This document shows, piece after piece, positions 19,323 through 29,738 of a DNA stretch of 64,000 nucleotides (the stretch's first letter is position 1; the number at the start of each line of letters is the position of its first letter). The notes under the pieces are model-generated. The model did no database searches and was not told the DNA's origin. It saw nothing but the letters and a program-made list of their open reading frames with translations. Source of the stretch: Inhella sp. (GTDB taxonomy: Bacteria; Pseudomonadota; Gammaproteobacteria; Burkholderiales; Burkholderiaceae_C); assembly GCF_027532025.1 (NCBI RefSeq), contig NZ_JAPZSY010000053.1:1-64000 (forward strand), in the 5' to 3' direction. The position numbers were made by a program, and so were the translations under genes.

Positions 19323-19452
19323 CGTTGGCCTTCTTGGTTTGGTTACACGGGAGGCGGGCCGCTGACGCGGGCACCACCGGGTTAATGTCGAACGAGTATA
19401 GGCAGGGGGCTTGGCGCGCTGGGCGGGTCGATGCTAATTCGCAACATTGCCG

Positions 19453-19758
19453 TCAAAGAGGCTGCCAAGTCACGTCGTGCCCCAGCCGGGCCGCTTGGGT
19501 CAGCAAGTCCAGCACGGGCCAGGCGCGTTGGCGCAAAGCGGTCGGCTGGGCTTCGTCGTCGATCGTCTCCTGGGCATCGGTGGAGCCTTCGGCAGCGGCC
19601 ATGTGCGCTTGCCAAGCGGTCAGCGCGTCGTTGAGTTGCGCACCCCGAAAAACGCCTTGCGGCGCTGGGTCTCGACCCAGGGCTCGCAGCACCGGTTCGG
19701 CATGGGGCCAGAGCATGAGCACATCGGCCCCGGCCTTGCTCTTGAAGGCGATCAGCAC
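19453..19758 (-). CDS. DUF1840 family protein
   Basis: A 101-residue cytoplasmic protein matching DUF1840, a family I know mainly from betaproteobacteria. The start [27 protein letters not shown] is the conserved part; a helical C-terminus follows. No function is known. The GTG start at 19758 overlaps the stop of the HD-GYP gene by 7 bases, so the two are translationally coupled. Confidence 0.85.
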   Translation of the reverse strand: MLIAFKSKAGADVLMLWPHAEPVLRALGRDPAPQGVFRGAQLNDALTAWQAHMAAAEGSTDAQETIDDEAQPTALRQRAWPVLDLLTQAARLGHDVTWQPL

Positions 19759-21023
19759 GCGGGGGGCTCGGCACCCAGGGCGGCTGGCTGGATGAAGTAG
19801 GCCAGGCGCGTGCGGGGTTTGAGGTAGTGGGCTGCAGCGCTGGGCAGGTCGGCGGGCCTCAAGCTGCGCCGGATCCCCAACGTGGGCTCGTCTTCCAAGT
19901 TGAGCAGCAAGGCTTCGGACGCCGGCACTTGGGGCTCGTGAACGAGCACGCGCGGCTTGAGCGGCCGGACCGGGTTGACGGCAACCACCAATGCGTAGCG
20001 ATCGTCGGTGAGCTGAACGGCGGAGCCCGGCGGGTACACCCCCATCATGCGGATGAAGGCATTGAGCAAGGTGGCGTCGTAGCGGCTGCGCCCCTGGGCA
20101 AACATCAGCGACAGGGCCTCATGCGGGGTGTGCAGGCGCCCACCCAGCGGTGGATTGCACAGGCCGTCGAATCGGTTCACCAGGGCCACGATACGGGCGA
20201 ACGGGTGCATCTGTTCGCCCAGGATGCGGTTCGGAAAGCCCGTGCCATCGGCATGTTCATGGTGCTGGGCGATGACCGCCAATGACGCCGCACTCAGGCC
20301 CATGGGCTGGGCCAAGGCCGCGCCTTTGTTCACGTGCAGCTGGTAGACCGCGACCTCGGGTGGCGTCAGGCTGTCCAGGCGTGACCGGAAGCGCGCTTCG
20401 AGCTCCAGCTTGCCGACGTCGTGCAGCAGGGCCCCGGCGCCGAGCTCGGTGAGTTCGTCCTGCCCCAGTCCGATGGCGCTGCCCAGCAGCAGCGAGATCA
20501 AGGTGACGTTGAGCGAATGCGCGCCAGCGCGGTCGCCAGCGGCTTCGGTCAGCAGGCGCAGGTTCATGTCGCCCATGCCCAGCATCTTGGCAACCAAGCT
20601 CGAAGCCAAGCTCTTGGCTTGTTCTCCGGTGGACAGGGGTTGGCGCACCGCGCCCTCCAGCATGTCGCACGCCGCCTGAGCGGCCTCTCTGTACTGCGCC
20701 TCGCAGAGGCTGAGGGCCTCACGCTGCAGTCGCAAGGCCTCGCGGTGGGCCTGGGCGATCTGCTCAGCCGGGTCGGTGGCGCCTGGGGGCACCGCCTCGA
20801 TGCCTTGGGGATCGGCCGCCGGACCCGTGGTTGGCTGCAGTTCGCTCAACTCGGGGGACCAACGGACCTGCTTCAGTCCCAGCTGGCGCAGCACCACGAG
20901 TTGGTCTTCGGAGCCGATGCGGAAGCTGGACAGAGGGAAGGGATGTCGCATCCAGCCCAGGTCCAGGTGGATGAACATGCCCACGCGGAGGTCGGCAACG
21001 TCGATGCGTTCTTCTGCGGCCAT
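19752..21023 (-). CDS. HD-GYP domain protein (probable cyclic di-GMP phosphodiesterase)
   Basis: The 423-residue protein has an N-terminal DUF3391-type domain (residues 1-60, [16 protein letters not shown]), a helical linker and an HD-GYP domain. The HD pair is His201-Asp202 ([10 protein letters not shown]). The signature loop reads [11 protein letters not shown], so the tyrosine of GYP is phenylalanine. Active members hydrolyse cyclic di-GMP; activity with this variant is likely but unproven. It faces the pcaF-like gene divergently across 82 bases. Confidence 0.9.
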   Translation of the reverse strand: MAAEERIDVADLRVGMFIHLDLGWMRHPFPLSSFRIGSEDQLVVLRQLGLKQVRWSPELSELQPTTGPAADPQGIEAVPPGATDPAEQIAQAHREALRLQREALSLCEAQYREAAQAACDMLEGAVRQPLSTGEQAKSLASSLVAKMLGMGDMNLRLLTEAAGDRAGAHSLNVTLISLLLGSAIGLGQDELTELGAGALLHDVGKLELEARFRSRLDSLTPPEVAVYQLHVNKGAALAQPMGLSAASLAVIAQHHEHADGTGFPNRILGEQMHPFARIVALVNRFDGLCNPPLGGRLHTPHEALSLMFAQGRSRYDATLLNAFIRMMGVYPPGSAVQLTDDRYALVVAVNPVRPLKPRVLVHEPQVPASEALLLNLEDEPTLGIRRSLRPADLPSAAAHYLKPRTRLAYFIQPAALGAEPPAC

Positions 21024-21105
21024 GCGCTCAAGGTTGGGTTGGCGGTCGGGTGAGTATGCCCGCCGCCGGGACAATGCCCAACACCACAACATCCCCAATG
21101 CCCCC

Positions 21106-22308
21106 ATGCCCGCTGCCTTTCTTTGTGACGTCCTGCGCACCCCCATCGGCCGTTACGCCGGCTCGTTGGCCAGCGTCCGTCCGGACGACCTGGCGGCCGG
21201 CGTGCTGCGGGCGCTGCTGGCCCGCCAGGCCTCGTTGGACCCCGCAGCGATCGATGACGTGATGCTGGGTTGCGCCAACCAAGCGGGCGAAGACAACCGC
21301 AACGTGGCCCGGATGGCCGCGCTGCTCGCCGGCCTGCCCGTGGACGTGCCCGGCACCACCTTGAATCGTCTCTGCGGATCGGGGCTCGATGCCGTTGGCC
21401 AGGCGGCGCGCGCCATCGCCGCGGGCGACGCCGAGTTGATGCTGGCCGGCGGCGTGGAAAGCATGAGCCGCGCCCCTTTCGTGATGCCCAAGGCCACCGA
21501 GGCCTTCTCGCGCAGCAATGCGGTGTTCGACACCACCATCGGCTGGCGCTTCGTCAACCCGGCCATGCACGCCGCCTACGGCACCGACTCGATGCCGGAA
21601 ACGGCCGAGAACGTGGTGAGCGACTTCGGCATTTCCCGCGAGGACCAAGACCGCTTCGCCCTGGCCAGCCAAACCAAGACCCTGGCGGCGCGCGAACGCG
21701 GCTTCTTCGACGGCGAGATCGACCCCGTGACGATCCCGCAAAAGAAGGGCGAGGCCCTGGTGGTGCGGCACGACGAGCACCCGCGCGCCACCTCGCTGGA
21801 AGCCTTGGCCAAGCTCAAGCCCATCGTGCGCCCGGGCGGCACGGTGACGGCGGGCAATGCCTCGGGCGTGAACGACGGCGCCTGCGCGCTGTTGCTCGCC
21901 AGCGAATCCGCCACCAAAGCCCACGGCCTGACGCCGCGCGCCCGCGTGCTGGGCCTCGCCGCGGCCGGCGTGCCGCCGCGGGTGATGGGCATCGGCCCCG
22001 TGCCCGCCGTGCAACGCCTGCTGGCGCGCCTGCGGCTGACGCTGGCCGACTTCGACGTGATCGAGCTCAACGAGGCCTTCGCCGCCCAAGGCTTGGCCGT
22101 GCTGCGCCAACTGGGCGTGGCCGACGACGACGCCCGCGTCAACCCCAACGGCGGCGCCATCGCGCTGGGCCACCCGCTGGGCATGAGCGGCGCGCGCTTG
22201 GTGACGACCGCGCTGCGGCAGCTCGAAGCCACGGGCGGCCGGCGCGCGCTGTGCACGATGTGCGTGGGCGTGGGTCAAGGCATCGCCCTGGCGATCGAAC
22301 GGGTGTGA
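21106..22308 (+). CDS. pcaF: 3-oxoadipyl-CoA / acetyl-CoA acyltransferase (thiolase, PcaF/PaaJ type)
   Basis: A 400-residue thiolase. The active-site Cys is in [12 protein letters not shown], the His in [14 protein letters not shown] and the second Cys in [11 protein letters not shown]. The stretches [15 protein letters not shown] and [13 protein letters not shown] are typical of beta-ketoadipyl-CoA thiolases (PcaF/PaaJ), which make succinyl-CoA and acetyl-CoA at the end of protocatechuate or phenylacetate breakdown. The paaH-like and hydratase genes on the opposite strand fit a phenylacetate or adipate route, but the remaining paa genes are absent here. Confidence 0.92.
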   Translation: MPAAFLCDVLRTPIGRYAGSLASVRPDDLAAGVLRALLARQASLDPAAIDDVMLGCANQAGEDNRNVARMAALLAGLPVDVPGTTLNRLCGSGLDAVGQAARAIAAGDAELMLAGGVESMSRAPFVMPKATEAFSRSNAVFDTTIGWRFVNPAMHAAYGTDSMPETAENVVSDFGISREDQDRFALASQTKTLAARERGFFDGEIDPVTIPQKKGEALVVRHDEHPRATSLEALAKLKPIVRPGGTVTAGNASGVNDGACALLLASESATKAHGLTPRARVLGLAAAGVPPRVMGIGPVPAVQRLLARLRLTLADFDVIELNEAFAAQGLAVLRQLGVADDDARVNPNGGAIALGHPLGMSGARLVTTALRQLEATGGRRALCTMCVGVGQGIALAIERV

Positions 22309-22312
22309 TGGC

Positions 22313-23578
22313 ATGACCCCTGCCGAGGGCTTGCGCGCGCTGTTCGACGCCGCGGTGGCCTCGGCGCAACCGGCGCGCGCGCTGCCCGCCCACCTGCCCC
22401 CGCCGCCGCGCGGCACCACCGTGGTGCTCGGCCTGGGCAAGGCGGCGGCCGGCATGGGTGCGGCGGTGGAAGCCGCCTGGCCCGCCGCGGCGCCGCTGCG
22501 CGGCGTGCTGGTGGCCCCCCACGGCACGCCCGACCCTGGCCTGCGGCGTCTGACGCTGCGCCACGCGCGGCACCCGCGACCGGACGCGCACAGCGTGGCC
22601 GCCGCGCAAGCGCTGTTGGGCGCTGCGGCCGGCTTGGGCGCCGACGACCTCGTGCTGGTGCTGCTGTCCGGCGGCGCCTCCAGCCTGGCCACCCTGCCCC
22701 TGCCCGGTCTGACGCTGGAGGACTTGGCGGCCCTCAACGGCCACCTGCTGGCCAGCGGCGCGCCGATTGACGCGATGAACACCTTGCGCAAGCACCTGTG
22801 CGGGATCAAAGGCGGGCGATTGGCGCTGGCTTGCGGACCCGCCGTGCCGGTGATCACCTTGGCGATTTCCGACGTGCCGGGCGACGCGCTGGACCTGATC
22901 GGCTCCGGCCCCTCGGTGGCCGACCCCAGCAGCTGCGCCGACGCCATGGCGGTGGCCGCGCGCTGGGGCATCGACTTGCCTGATACGGCGCGGGTGGCGC
23001 TGCAAAGCGGCGCGTGGGAGACGCCCAAACGCTTGCCGCCCCAGCACCGCGCGGTGGTGGTGGCCTCTCCGGCTCAAGCGCTGGCAGCGGCCGCGCAGCG
23101 GGCTCATCGCATGGGATGGGATGTGCGTTTGGGCAGCGACCGGGTGGAGGGCGAGGCCCGCGCCCTGGGCGCGCAGTTGGCGCGCGAGGCCCTGGCCGGC
23201 GAGGTGGGGCGACCCACCGTGTTCCTGAGTGGCGGCGAGGCCACCGTCACCTTGGGTGACGCCAAACTCGGTCAAGGCGGGCGGGCAGCCGAAACCCTGC
23301 TTGCGGCGGCGCTGGCCGCTGAATGGCGCGGGCTGCGCGGGCTGATGGCCGACACCGACGGCATCGATGGCACCGGCCCGGCAGCGGGAGCGGCCTTCGG
23401 ACCCGACAGCCTCGCCGTGGCGCGCCAGCGGGGCGACTCGCGCGAAGCGGCGTTGACTGGCCACGATGCCGGCGGCTTCTGGGCTCGCCAGGGCTTGGCG
23501 CTGGTCACCGGCCCGACCGGCACCAACGTCAACGACTTCCGCGCGCTCTTGCGCTGGCCGGCTTCTGTCGATCAGTAG
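22313..23578 (+). CDS. ttuD: Glycerate 2-kinase (GckA/TtuD, MOFRL family)
   Basis: The 421-residue protein has the two-domain MOFRL glycerate kinase layout. The N-terminal GLGKAAAGMG and LLSGGASSL motifs, the ISDVPGD segment and the C-terminal MADTDGIDG/ GTNVNDFRALL motifs are all present. It phosphorylates D-glycerate at C2; older annotations call such proteins hydroxypyruvate reductases. It starts 4 bases after pcaF and overlaps the 3' end of the converging paaH-like gene by 7 bases. No other glycerate-pathway gene is adjacent, although a tartronate semialdehyde reductase-like gene lies at 50781. Confidence 0.9.
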   Translation: MTPAEGLRALFDAAVASAQPARALPAHLPPPPRGTTVVLGLGKAAAGMGAAVEAAWPAAAPLRGVLVAPHGTPDPGLRRLTLRHARHPRPDAHSVAAAQALLGAAAGLGADDLVLVLLSGGASSLATLPLPGLTLEDLAALNGHLLASGAPIDAMNTLRKHLCGIKGGRLALACGPAVPVITLAISDVPGDALDLIGSGPSVADPSSCADAMAVAARWGIDLPDTARVALQSGAWETPKRLPPQHRAVVVASPAQALAAAAQRAHRMGWDVRLGSDRVEGEARALGAQLAREALAGEVGRPTVFLSGGEATVTLGDAKLGQGGRAAETLLAAALAAEWRGLRGLMADTDGIDGTGPAAGAAFGPDSLAVARQRGDSREAALTGHDAGGFWARQGLALVTGPTGTNVNDFRALLRWPASVDQ

Positions 23579-25056
23579 GTCGCCGCGCGCAGCGGCGGGC
23601 TGACGCGGTAGCGTTCGCTGCGGGTGTGGGCCCACAGTCGGTCCAGCAGGGCCACGATCGGCACCTCGCCCAACTCGGCGCGCCACTCGAAGGGGCCGGC
23701 CGGGTAGTTCACGCCCAGCTTCATGGCGGTGTCGGCCGCCGCTTCGTCGCAGACGCCCTGCCACACCGCGTCGCTGGCCTCGTTGACCAGCATGGCCAGG
23801 GTGCGGGCCAAGATCAGGCCGGGCGTGTCGCGCAGCGGCACGGCCAGCAAGCCCGCAGCGGCCAGCGCGTCGGCCGCGGCGCGGCGGGCGCCGTCTTGCA
23901 GATCGCCAGCCCCGCGGCCGTGGGCGATGGCCAGCGCCGAGCTCTGCGCTTGGCTGGGCAGCAGCCAGTCGATCACCGCCAAGGGGTTGCCGTGGTTGGC
24001 GCCCAGCTCGGCGGCCGTGCGGCCGTCGGTGACGACCACATCGATGGCGCCCGCACCCACCGCCAGGCCAGCCCACTCGGCCTCGGGGTCGCGGCGCACG
24101 CCGGGCAGGCGGGCGGCCAGTGCGTCCACGGTGGCCCCGCGGCCGCGCAGCACCAGGGCGGGCACTTGGGCCGGTGCTGACGGCGCGGGCAACTTGGCGG
24201 GCTCGCCCTCGTAAAAACCTTTGCCCACCTTGCGGCCCAGGCGGCCGCCGTCCACCAGCGCCTGTTGCACGAGGCTGGGCTGGTAGCGGCGGTCGCCGAA
24301 GTTGGCCTCCCACACGCTGCGGGTCACCAGGTTGTTGGTGTCGTGGCCGATCAGGTCCATCAGCTCGCACGGGCCCATGCGGAAGCCCACCGTGCGCAGG
24401 CAGGCATCCAGCTCGGCGGGCGTGCCGGCGCGCTCTTGCAGCAGGGCCAGGGTCTCGGCGTAGTACGGGCGGGCGATGCGGTTGACGATGAAGCCCGGCG
24501 TGCTGGCCGCGTGCACCGGCGTTTTGCCCCAGGCGCGGGCCAGGGCCTCGGTGGCCTGGGCGATGGCGGGTGCCGTTTCGGCGCCGCTCACCACCTCCAC
24601 CAGCTTCATCAGCGGTACGGGGTTGAAGAAGTGCATGCCCACCAGGCGCTCGGGCCGGGCCAGGCCGTTGGCCAGTGCGGTGATGCTGATGGACGAGGTG
24701 TTGCTGGCCAAGATGGCCTCGGGCGCCAGCACGGCGTCCAGCTCGCGCAGCAGCGCGCGCTTGGGCTCCAGCAGCTCGACGATGGCCTCGATCACGCAGC
24801 CGCAATCGGCCAGGTCGGCCACGCTGCGCGCCACGCCCAGGCGGGCCAGGGCCTGCTCGCGCGCGTCGCTGCTGAGCTTGCCCTTGGCCACCAGGCCGGC
24901 CAGGGTGTCGGCCAACTTGGCGATGGCGGTCTCGGCCGCGCCCTCGCGGGCGTCGAGCAGGCGCACGGGGTGGCCGGCCAGGGCGGCAATTTGGGCGATG
25001 CCGATGCCCATGACGCCAGCGCCCACGACGCCGATGGGGGGAAGCGGATGGCTCAT
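23572..25056 (-). CDS. paaH: 3-hydroxyacyl-CoA dehydrogenase (PaaH type)
   Basis: A 494-residue NAD-dependent dehydrogenase. The N-terminal Rossmann motif is GVVGAGVMGIGIAQIAA, with the SNTSSISI and HFFNPVPLMKLVEV catalytic segments. Two C-terminal helical dimerisation domains follow, the second being an extra one found in PaaH-type enzymes (GDLQDGARRAAADALAA onwards). The likely substrate is 3-hydroxyadipyl-CoA, consistent with the opposite thiolase. ATG 25056 overlaps the hydratase stop (ATGA). Confidence 0.92.
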   Translation of the reverse strand: MSHPLPPIGVVGAGVMGIGIAQIAALAGHPVRLLDAREGAAETAIAKLADTLAGLVAKGKLSSDAREQALARLGVARSVADLADCGCVIEAIVELLEPKRALLRELDAVLAPEAILASNTSSISITALANGLARPERLVGMHFFNPVPLMKLVEVVSGAETAPAIAQATEALARAWGKTPVHAASTPGFIVNRIARPYYAETLALLQERAGTPAELDACLRTVGFRMGPCELMDLIGHDTNNLVTRSVWEANFGDRRYQPSLVQQALVDGGRLGRKVGKGFYEGEPAKLPAPSAPAQVPALVLRGRGATVDALAARLPGVRRDPEAEWAGLAVGAGAIDVVVTDGRTAAELGANHGNPLAVIDWLLPSQAQSSALAIAHGRGAGDLQDGARRAAADALAAAGLLAVPLRDTPGLILARTLAMLVNEASDAVWQGVCDEAAADTAMKLGVNYPAGPFEWRAELGEVPIVALLDRLWAHTRSERYRVSPPLRAATY

Positions 25057-25847
25057 GGCTGGCTCCAGGCGGGGGCGCGCTTGTCGACGAAGGCGGCAAA
25101 GCCCTCGCGCGCTTCGGGCGTGCTGCGCACGCGGGCGATGGTGGCGGCGGTCAGCGCCTGGGCGTCGGGCCCCAGGTCGCCCGGCGTGAGCTGCGCGAAC
25201 AGGGCCTTGATCTCGGCCTGGGCGCGCGGGCCGCTGGCCAGCAACTCGTTCACTGTCGCGCCCACGGCGGCGTCCAGTGCATCGGCCGGCACCACCTGCT
25301 GCACCAGGCCCAGGGCCAGGGCTTCGGTGGCACTCACACGGTGCGCCATCAGCGCCAGGCGCTGGGCTTGGCGAGCGCCGGCGGCACGGATCACGTAGGG
25401 GCCGATGACGGCGGGCAGGATGCCGAAGCGCGCCTCGCTCACGGCGAACTGCGTGCCTTCGGCGGCGATGGCGATGTCGCAGGCGCAGGCCAGGCCCACG
25501 CCGCCGCCCAAGGCCAAGCCCTGCACGCGGGCCACGGTGGGCTTGGGGCATTGCGCGATGGCCGCCAACATGGCGGCGAAGCGCTGCGCGTCCTGCAGGT
25601 TGTCGGCTTCCGACGCCGCGGCGGCACGGCGCATCCAGCCGATGTCGGCCCCGGCGCTGAAGGACTTGCCGGCGCCGGCCAGCGCGATCACGCGCACCGC
25701 GTCGTCGGCGGCCAGGGCCGTGAAAGCGGCGTGCAACTGCTGGATCAGCGCCTCGTCAAAGGCGTTGTGGCGCTCGGGGCGCGCCATGGTGACCGTGGCG
25801 ACGCCGCGGGCGTCGGTGGTCACTGTGAGGGTGTCGTGCGGTTCCAT
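25053..25847 (-). CDS. Enoyl-CoA hydratase/isomerase family protein (LiuC-like)
   Basis: A 264-residue crotonase-fold enzyme. The oxyanion-hole segments FSAGADIGWMRR and VQGLALGGGVGLACACD are present, with the catalytic Glu in VSEARFGILPAVIGPY. The WMRR pattern after SAGAD is more typical of methylglutaconyl-CoA hydratases (LiuC) than of PaaF, but the neighbours favour a role with PaaH and PcaF. The exact substrate is open. It is the first gene of a two-gene minus-strand run. Confidence 0.88.
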   Translation of the reverse strand: MEPHDTLTVTTDARGVATVTMARPERHNAFDEALIQQLHAAFTALAADDAVRVIALAGAGKSFSAGADIGWMRRAAAASEADNLQDAQRFAAMLAAIAQCPKPTVARVQGLALGGGVGLACACDIAIAAEGTQFAVSEARFGILPAVIGPYVIRAAGARQAQRLALMAHRVSATEALALGLVQQVVPADALDAAVGATVNELLASGPRAQAEIKALFAQLTPGDLGPDAQALTAATIARVRSTPEAREGFAAFVDKRAPAWSQP

Positions 25848-25899
25848 GGCGGGAAGTGTCCCGCACGACGCCGGCTCAGGTCGCTGTGGATCGACGGGC

Positions 25900-27459
25900 T
25901 CAATCGGTGGCTTTGAGGTTGAACGCCGCCACCGCACGCTCGAGGGTGCGGGCGTCCTCGCGCAGCGCCGCAGCCGCCTCGTTGGAGCGACGAACCGCCG
26001 CAACGCTGTGGGTCGTCGACGAGCCGATTTGCTCGACGGCCTGCCCCACTGCCTCGAAGCCCTGCCGCTGCTCGCGCGTCGACCCAGCGATGTCCTGCAT
26101 CAGCGTCGTCACGCGCGTCACCGACTCGAGGATGCTTTGCATGGTCTGCCCCGCCTGATCCACCATCGCCGAGCCCGAATCCACCCGTCCGACCGAGTCC
26201 TGGATCAAGGCCTTGACCTCTTTGGCAGCAGCGGCCGAGCGTTGCGCCAAGTTGCGCACCTCGCCGGCCACCACGGCAAAGCCCCGGCCCTGCTCGCCAG
26301 CGCGGGCCGCCTCCACGGCCGCGTTCAGGGCCAAGATGTTGGTCTGGAAGGCGATGCCGTCGATGACGTTGACGATTTCGCCGATGCGTTTGGACGCGTC
26401 GTCGATGCCGCGCATGGTTTGCACCACTTCGGACACGACCTGCCCTCCGTGAACGGCAACCTTCGAGGCTTCGCTGGCCAGTTGATTGGCGGTTTCCACG
26501 TTCTCGGCGCTGCTGCGCACCGTTTCCGTCATGTGCCTCGTGGAGTCGGCCGTTCCGCGCACGAAGGCGTCATGCGACTCGGTCAACTGCAGCAATTCGC
26601 GGTTGGCGGCGTCGATCAGTTCCGCGGAAGCGCCGATCTTGGCGGCGATCTCGCGCACATGGCTCACGACGGCGAGCAAGCGGTCCTGCATTTCCACGAT
26701 GGAGCCGAACAGGTGACCGAACTCGTCACCCTGCCGCACATAGATCTCGTCGTTGAGATGCCCGCCCGCGATGCGCTGCGTCACCTGGTGGGCGCGCCGG
26801 AAGGCGCCGCTCATCATGCGCGTCAGCGACCAGGCCAGCCAACACGCCATGCCCGTGCCGGCCATTGCCACGGCCAGCACCACGAGCTTGGTCCGGTTGG
26901 CTTGTCGCTGGGCCTCCTGGACCGTCGACAGGACGAGGCCTTGCTGCCATTGGCGCTGATCGGCAATGTGCTGCACCATGCGATCGCGGGCCGGCACCAG
27001 TTCGGCCTTGAGTTGCGCGAAGGCGGCGCTGCGATCCCCGGCCTTGACCTTGCCGAGCACCTCGCCCCCCAGGCGCCAGAAGTCCGTGTCGGCCGCGCGG
27101 ATCTTCTCGAAGTTCGCCTTGCCCTGGGCCGTGGACATGTTGTCCTCGAAGGTTTTCAGCTTCGCCAACATCTCCTCCCGGAAGGCACCGATCCGTTGGA
27201 AGGTTTCGTCTCGCTCTGCGTCGGTCTCCACCAGCATGGCGTGCCGGGCTTCCAGAGAAACACGAAACATCAGCATCTGCACGTCGGAGATCAAGTCCAG
27301 CTGCGGCGCGTAGCGTTGCGCCACGCGCTCGGCACTGCCGGCCAAACGCTCCAGGGTGATGAAGGCCAAGGCGGAAATCCCGACGACCACTGCCAACAAG
27401 AGCCCCTGAATCAGTGCCAGCTTGCGTCCGATGGGATGCTGAGGCTTGCTGAGAACCAT
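25900..27459 (-). CDS. Methyl-accepting chemotaxis protein
   Basis: The 519-residue receptor has two membrane spans (about residues 12-35 and 190-212) bracketing a helical four-helix-bundle-like ligand domain, a HAMP domain and a cytoplasmic signalling domain. The hairpin tip [26 protein letters not shown] is fully conserved. No C-terminal CheR-binding pentapeptide is visible. I chose ATG 27459 because GGAG lies 8 bases upstream; ATG 27465 would have only a 2-base spacing. No other chemotaxis gene is nearby. The 281 bases up to the divergent pepF hold no recognisable gene. Confidence 0.95.
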   Translation of the reverse strand: MVLSKPQHPIGRKLALIQGLLLAVVVGISALAFITLERLAGSAERVAQRYAPQLDLISDVQMLMFRVSLEARHAMLVETDAERDETFQRIGAFREEMLAKLKTFEDNMSTAQGKANFEKIRAADTDFWRLGGEVLGKVKAGDRSAAFAQLKAELVPARDRMVQHIADQRQWQQGLVLSTVQEAQRQANRTKLVVLAVAMAGTGMACWLAWSLTRMMSGAFRRAHQVTQRIAGGHLNDEIYVRQGDEFGHLFGSIVEMQDRLLAVVSHVREIAAKIGASAELIDAANRELLQLTESHDAFVRGTADSTRHMTETVRSSAENVETANQLASEASKVAVHGGQVVSEVVQTMRGIDDASKRIGEIVNVIDGIAFQTNILALNAAVEAARAGEQGRGFAVVAGEVRNLAQRSAAAAKEVKALIQDSVGRVDSGSAMVDQAGQTMQSILESVTRVTTLMQDIAGSTREQRQGFEAVGQAVEQIGSSTTHSVAAVRRSNEAAAALREDARTLERAVAAFNLKATD

Positions 27460-27740
27460 GAGCATGTCTCCGAATGAGGGGAAGTTGGACCGGCTTTTTG
27501 AGTTTAGGGAGCCCCTCCCAGGGGCGCGGCGATGCACGGAAAGCGCGTGGGGGCTTTTTCGAGCCGAGGGCGCGAAACGCTTCACGCGAGCCGGGCTGCG
27601 TCACTCCGCGCCAGCCGGCAACGGTCGCAGCGCTGGCCCGCATCGGCGCGCACCCAGGGCGTGACTCTTCGCATCCGGTCCGGGGCGATGGCAGCATGCT
27701 GGACTTCCACGCTTCAGCGGACTCCACCGCACGATCCACC

Positions 27741-29612
27741 ATGCCCCGTTTTGCCCTGCCCACCGCCCCCCGCCGCCCCCTCGTGATGGCGTTGTGGTTG
27801 TGCCTCTCGTTGAGCGCGGGCGCACAAGCCGCCGATCCGGCCCTGACGTGGGACTTGACGCCCATCTACGCCAGCGACAACGCCTGGGACGCCGCGCGCC
27901 AAGCCGCCCTGGCCGAGTTGCCCGCGCTGAGCGCCCTGCGTGGGACGCTGGGGCGTGACGCGGCCAGTTTGCGCACCGCGCTGGACCGCATCTCGGCCGC
28001 CAATCAGCGAATGGAGCGCTTGTGGGTTTACGCCTACGCGCTCCAAAGCACCGACAACCGAGAGCGTCGCCATCAGGAGCGCGTGGGCCTGATGGGCCAA
28101 CTCTCGGGCCAGTTGGGTGCGGCCTTGGCGTGGGTCGAGCCCGAAATCCAGCAGATCGGTGCCCAGCGCCTGGCCCAGTTCCAACGGCAAGACGCTGGCC
28201 TGGCACGCCACGCCACCCGGCTGCACCACGTGCTGCGCCTGCAGCCGCACACCCTGGGGGCCGAGGCCGAATCGGTGGTGGCCGCACTGGCCCCCGTCCG
28301 TGGCGCCACGGCCCAGGCGCGCGGGTTGCTGGTGGACGTGGACATCCGCTGGCCCTCGATCACCATCGACGGCAAGCCGGAAAAGATCGACGACACCAGT
28401 TACGGACGCTGGCGCCAACACCCCGATCGGGCCGTTCGCAAGCATGTGTTCGACACCTTCTTTGGCCAACTCGGGCAGTTCGAGAGCACCTTTGGCATCA
28501 CCCTGGGCACCGCGGTGCAAGACAACGTGGTGATGGCCCAACTGCGCAAGCACCCCAGCGCCGTGGCCGCGTCGCTGGCGGCCGATGAAGTGCCAGAGTC
28601 CGTCTACCGCACCCTGGTGGCCGAGACCCGCAAAGGCCTGCCCACGCTGCACCGCTACTTCCGGCTGCGCCAGCAGATGCTGAAACTGCCGGACCTGCAT
28701 TACTACGACATCTACCCCGCCCTGTTGAAGCGCGACGTCAGCTACGGCGTGGACGAAGCCAAGCGCCTGACCCTGGCCGCCGTGCAGCCGCTGGGCGCGC
28801 CCTACCAGCAGCAGCTGCAGCGCCTGTTGGGTCAGCGCACCATGCACGTGCTGCCTGCCGAGGGCAAGAGTGGAGGGGCTTACCAGACCAGCGTGTACGG
28901 GGAATCGCCCTTGGTGTTCCTCAACCACCAAAACGACTACGACAGCGTCTCGACCCTGGCCCACGAGTGGGGTCACGGCATGCACACGGCGCTGGCCAAT
29001 GCGTCGCAGCCTTTCGAGAAGGCCAGCTACCCGTTGTTCATCGCGGAGATCGCAGCCATCACCAACGAAGTGCTGCTGTCTCAGCACATGTTGGCGCAGG
29101 CCAAGAGCCCCGACGAGAAGCTCTACCTGCTGGGACACGAGCTGGAGCGACTGCGCGGCACTTACTTCCGCCAAACCATGTTTGCCGAGTTCGAACTGCG
29201 CACCCACGACGCCGTGCAGGCTGGCGAGTCCTTGAGCGGCAAACGCCTGACCGAGATCTACTGCGGCCTGCTGAAGGACTACCACGGTGACGCCCAAGGC
29301 GTGATGAAGATCGACCCCCAGTACTGCCAAGAGTGGGCCTTCATCCCGCACTTCTACCGCGGGTTCTACGTCTACCAGTACGCCACCTCGATGGCCGCCG
29401 CGCAGTTCTTTGCGGACCGCATCGCCTCGGCCAGCGACGCCACACCACGCGAAACTTACCTGAACGTCCTGCGCGCCGGTGGCAGCCAAGCTCCGGTGGC
29501 CGCCCTGAAGCGTGCTGGCCTGGACATGGACTCGCCCGCGCCGTACGAGGCGGTGATCCGCCGCATGAACGCCATCATGGACGAGATGGAGCGGCTGCTC
29601 GCCCAGCGCTGA
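27741..29612 (+). CDS. pepF: Oligoendopeptidase F (M3 metallopeptidase), exported
   Basis: A 623-residue zinc oligopeptidase. The zinc motif HEWGH is at residues 408-412, and the second-helix glutamate region is AAITNEVLLSQHM. A hydrophobic N-terminal segment (about residues 12-30, ending AGAQAA) looks like a signal peptide, so this copy may act in the periplasm, unlike the usual cytoplasmic PepF. The start is ATG 27741; longer in-frame versions extend into sequence with no conserved features. A strong GC hairpin follows the stop. Confidence 0.92.
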   Translation: MPRFALPTAPRRPLVMALWLCLSLSAGAQAADPALTWDLTPIYASDNAWDAARQAALAELPALSALRGTLGRDAASLRTALDRISAANQRMERLWVYAYALQSTDNRERRHQERVGLMGQLSGQLGAALAWVEPEIQQIGAQRLAQFQRQDAGLARHATRLHHVLRLQPHTLGAEAESVVAALAPVRGATAQARGLLVDVDIRWPSITIDGKPEKIDDTSYGRWRQHPDRAVRKHVFDTFFGQLGQFESTFGITLGTAVQDNVVMAQLRKHPSAVAASLAADEVPESVYRTLVAETRKGLPTLHRYFRLRQQMLKLPDLHYYDIYPALLKRDVSYGVDEAKRLTLAAVQPLGAPYQQQLQRLLGQRTMHVLPAEGKSGGAYQTSVYGESPLVFLNHQNDYDSVSTLAHEWGHGMHTALANASQPFEKASYPLFIAEIAAITNEVLLSQHMLAQAKSPDEKLYLLGHELERLRGTYFRQTMFAEFELRTHDAVQAGESLSGKRLTEIYCGLLKDYHGDAQGVMKIDPQYCQEWAFIPHFYRGFYVYQYATSMAAAQFFADRIASASDATPRETYLNVLRAGGSQAPVAALKRAGLDMDSPAPYEAVIRRMNAIMDEMERLLAQR

Positions 29613-29619
29613 GCAGGGC

Positions 29620-29648
29620 GCCGACGCCCCAGACCCCAGGGCGTCGGC
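29620..29648. terminator. Strong hairpin after pepF
   Basis: A perfect 10-bp stem GCCGACGCCC/GGGCGTCGGC with a 9-base loop begins 7 bases after the stop. There is no T-tract, so it may protect the mRNA end or work with Rho. Confidence 0.5.
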
Positions 29649-29738
29649 CACAGGGCTGGCGGACGCACGGTCTCGCCCGTTAGCATGAGCAGGCCGACTG
29701 GCTTGCTTCCTGACGAGCGCAACCACCTCGCCCAGCCC

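Noticed and set aside
22139-25099. A 986-codon open frame on the minus strand across pcaF, ttuD and paaH
   Set aside because: It has no recognisable domain, low-complexity Arg/Pro/Gly composition and runs antisense or out of frame to clear enzymes; long empty frames are expected at this GC content.
27460-27520. Sigma-28 (flagellar) promoter upstream of the chemotaxis receptor
   Set aside because: TAAA and GCCG-like boxes are present but only 8 bases apart, not the 14-16 required.
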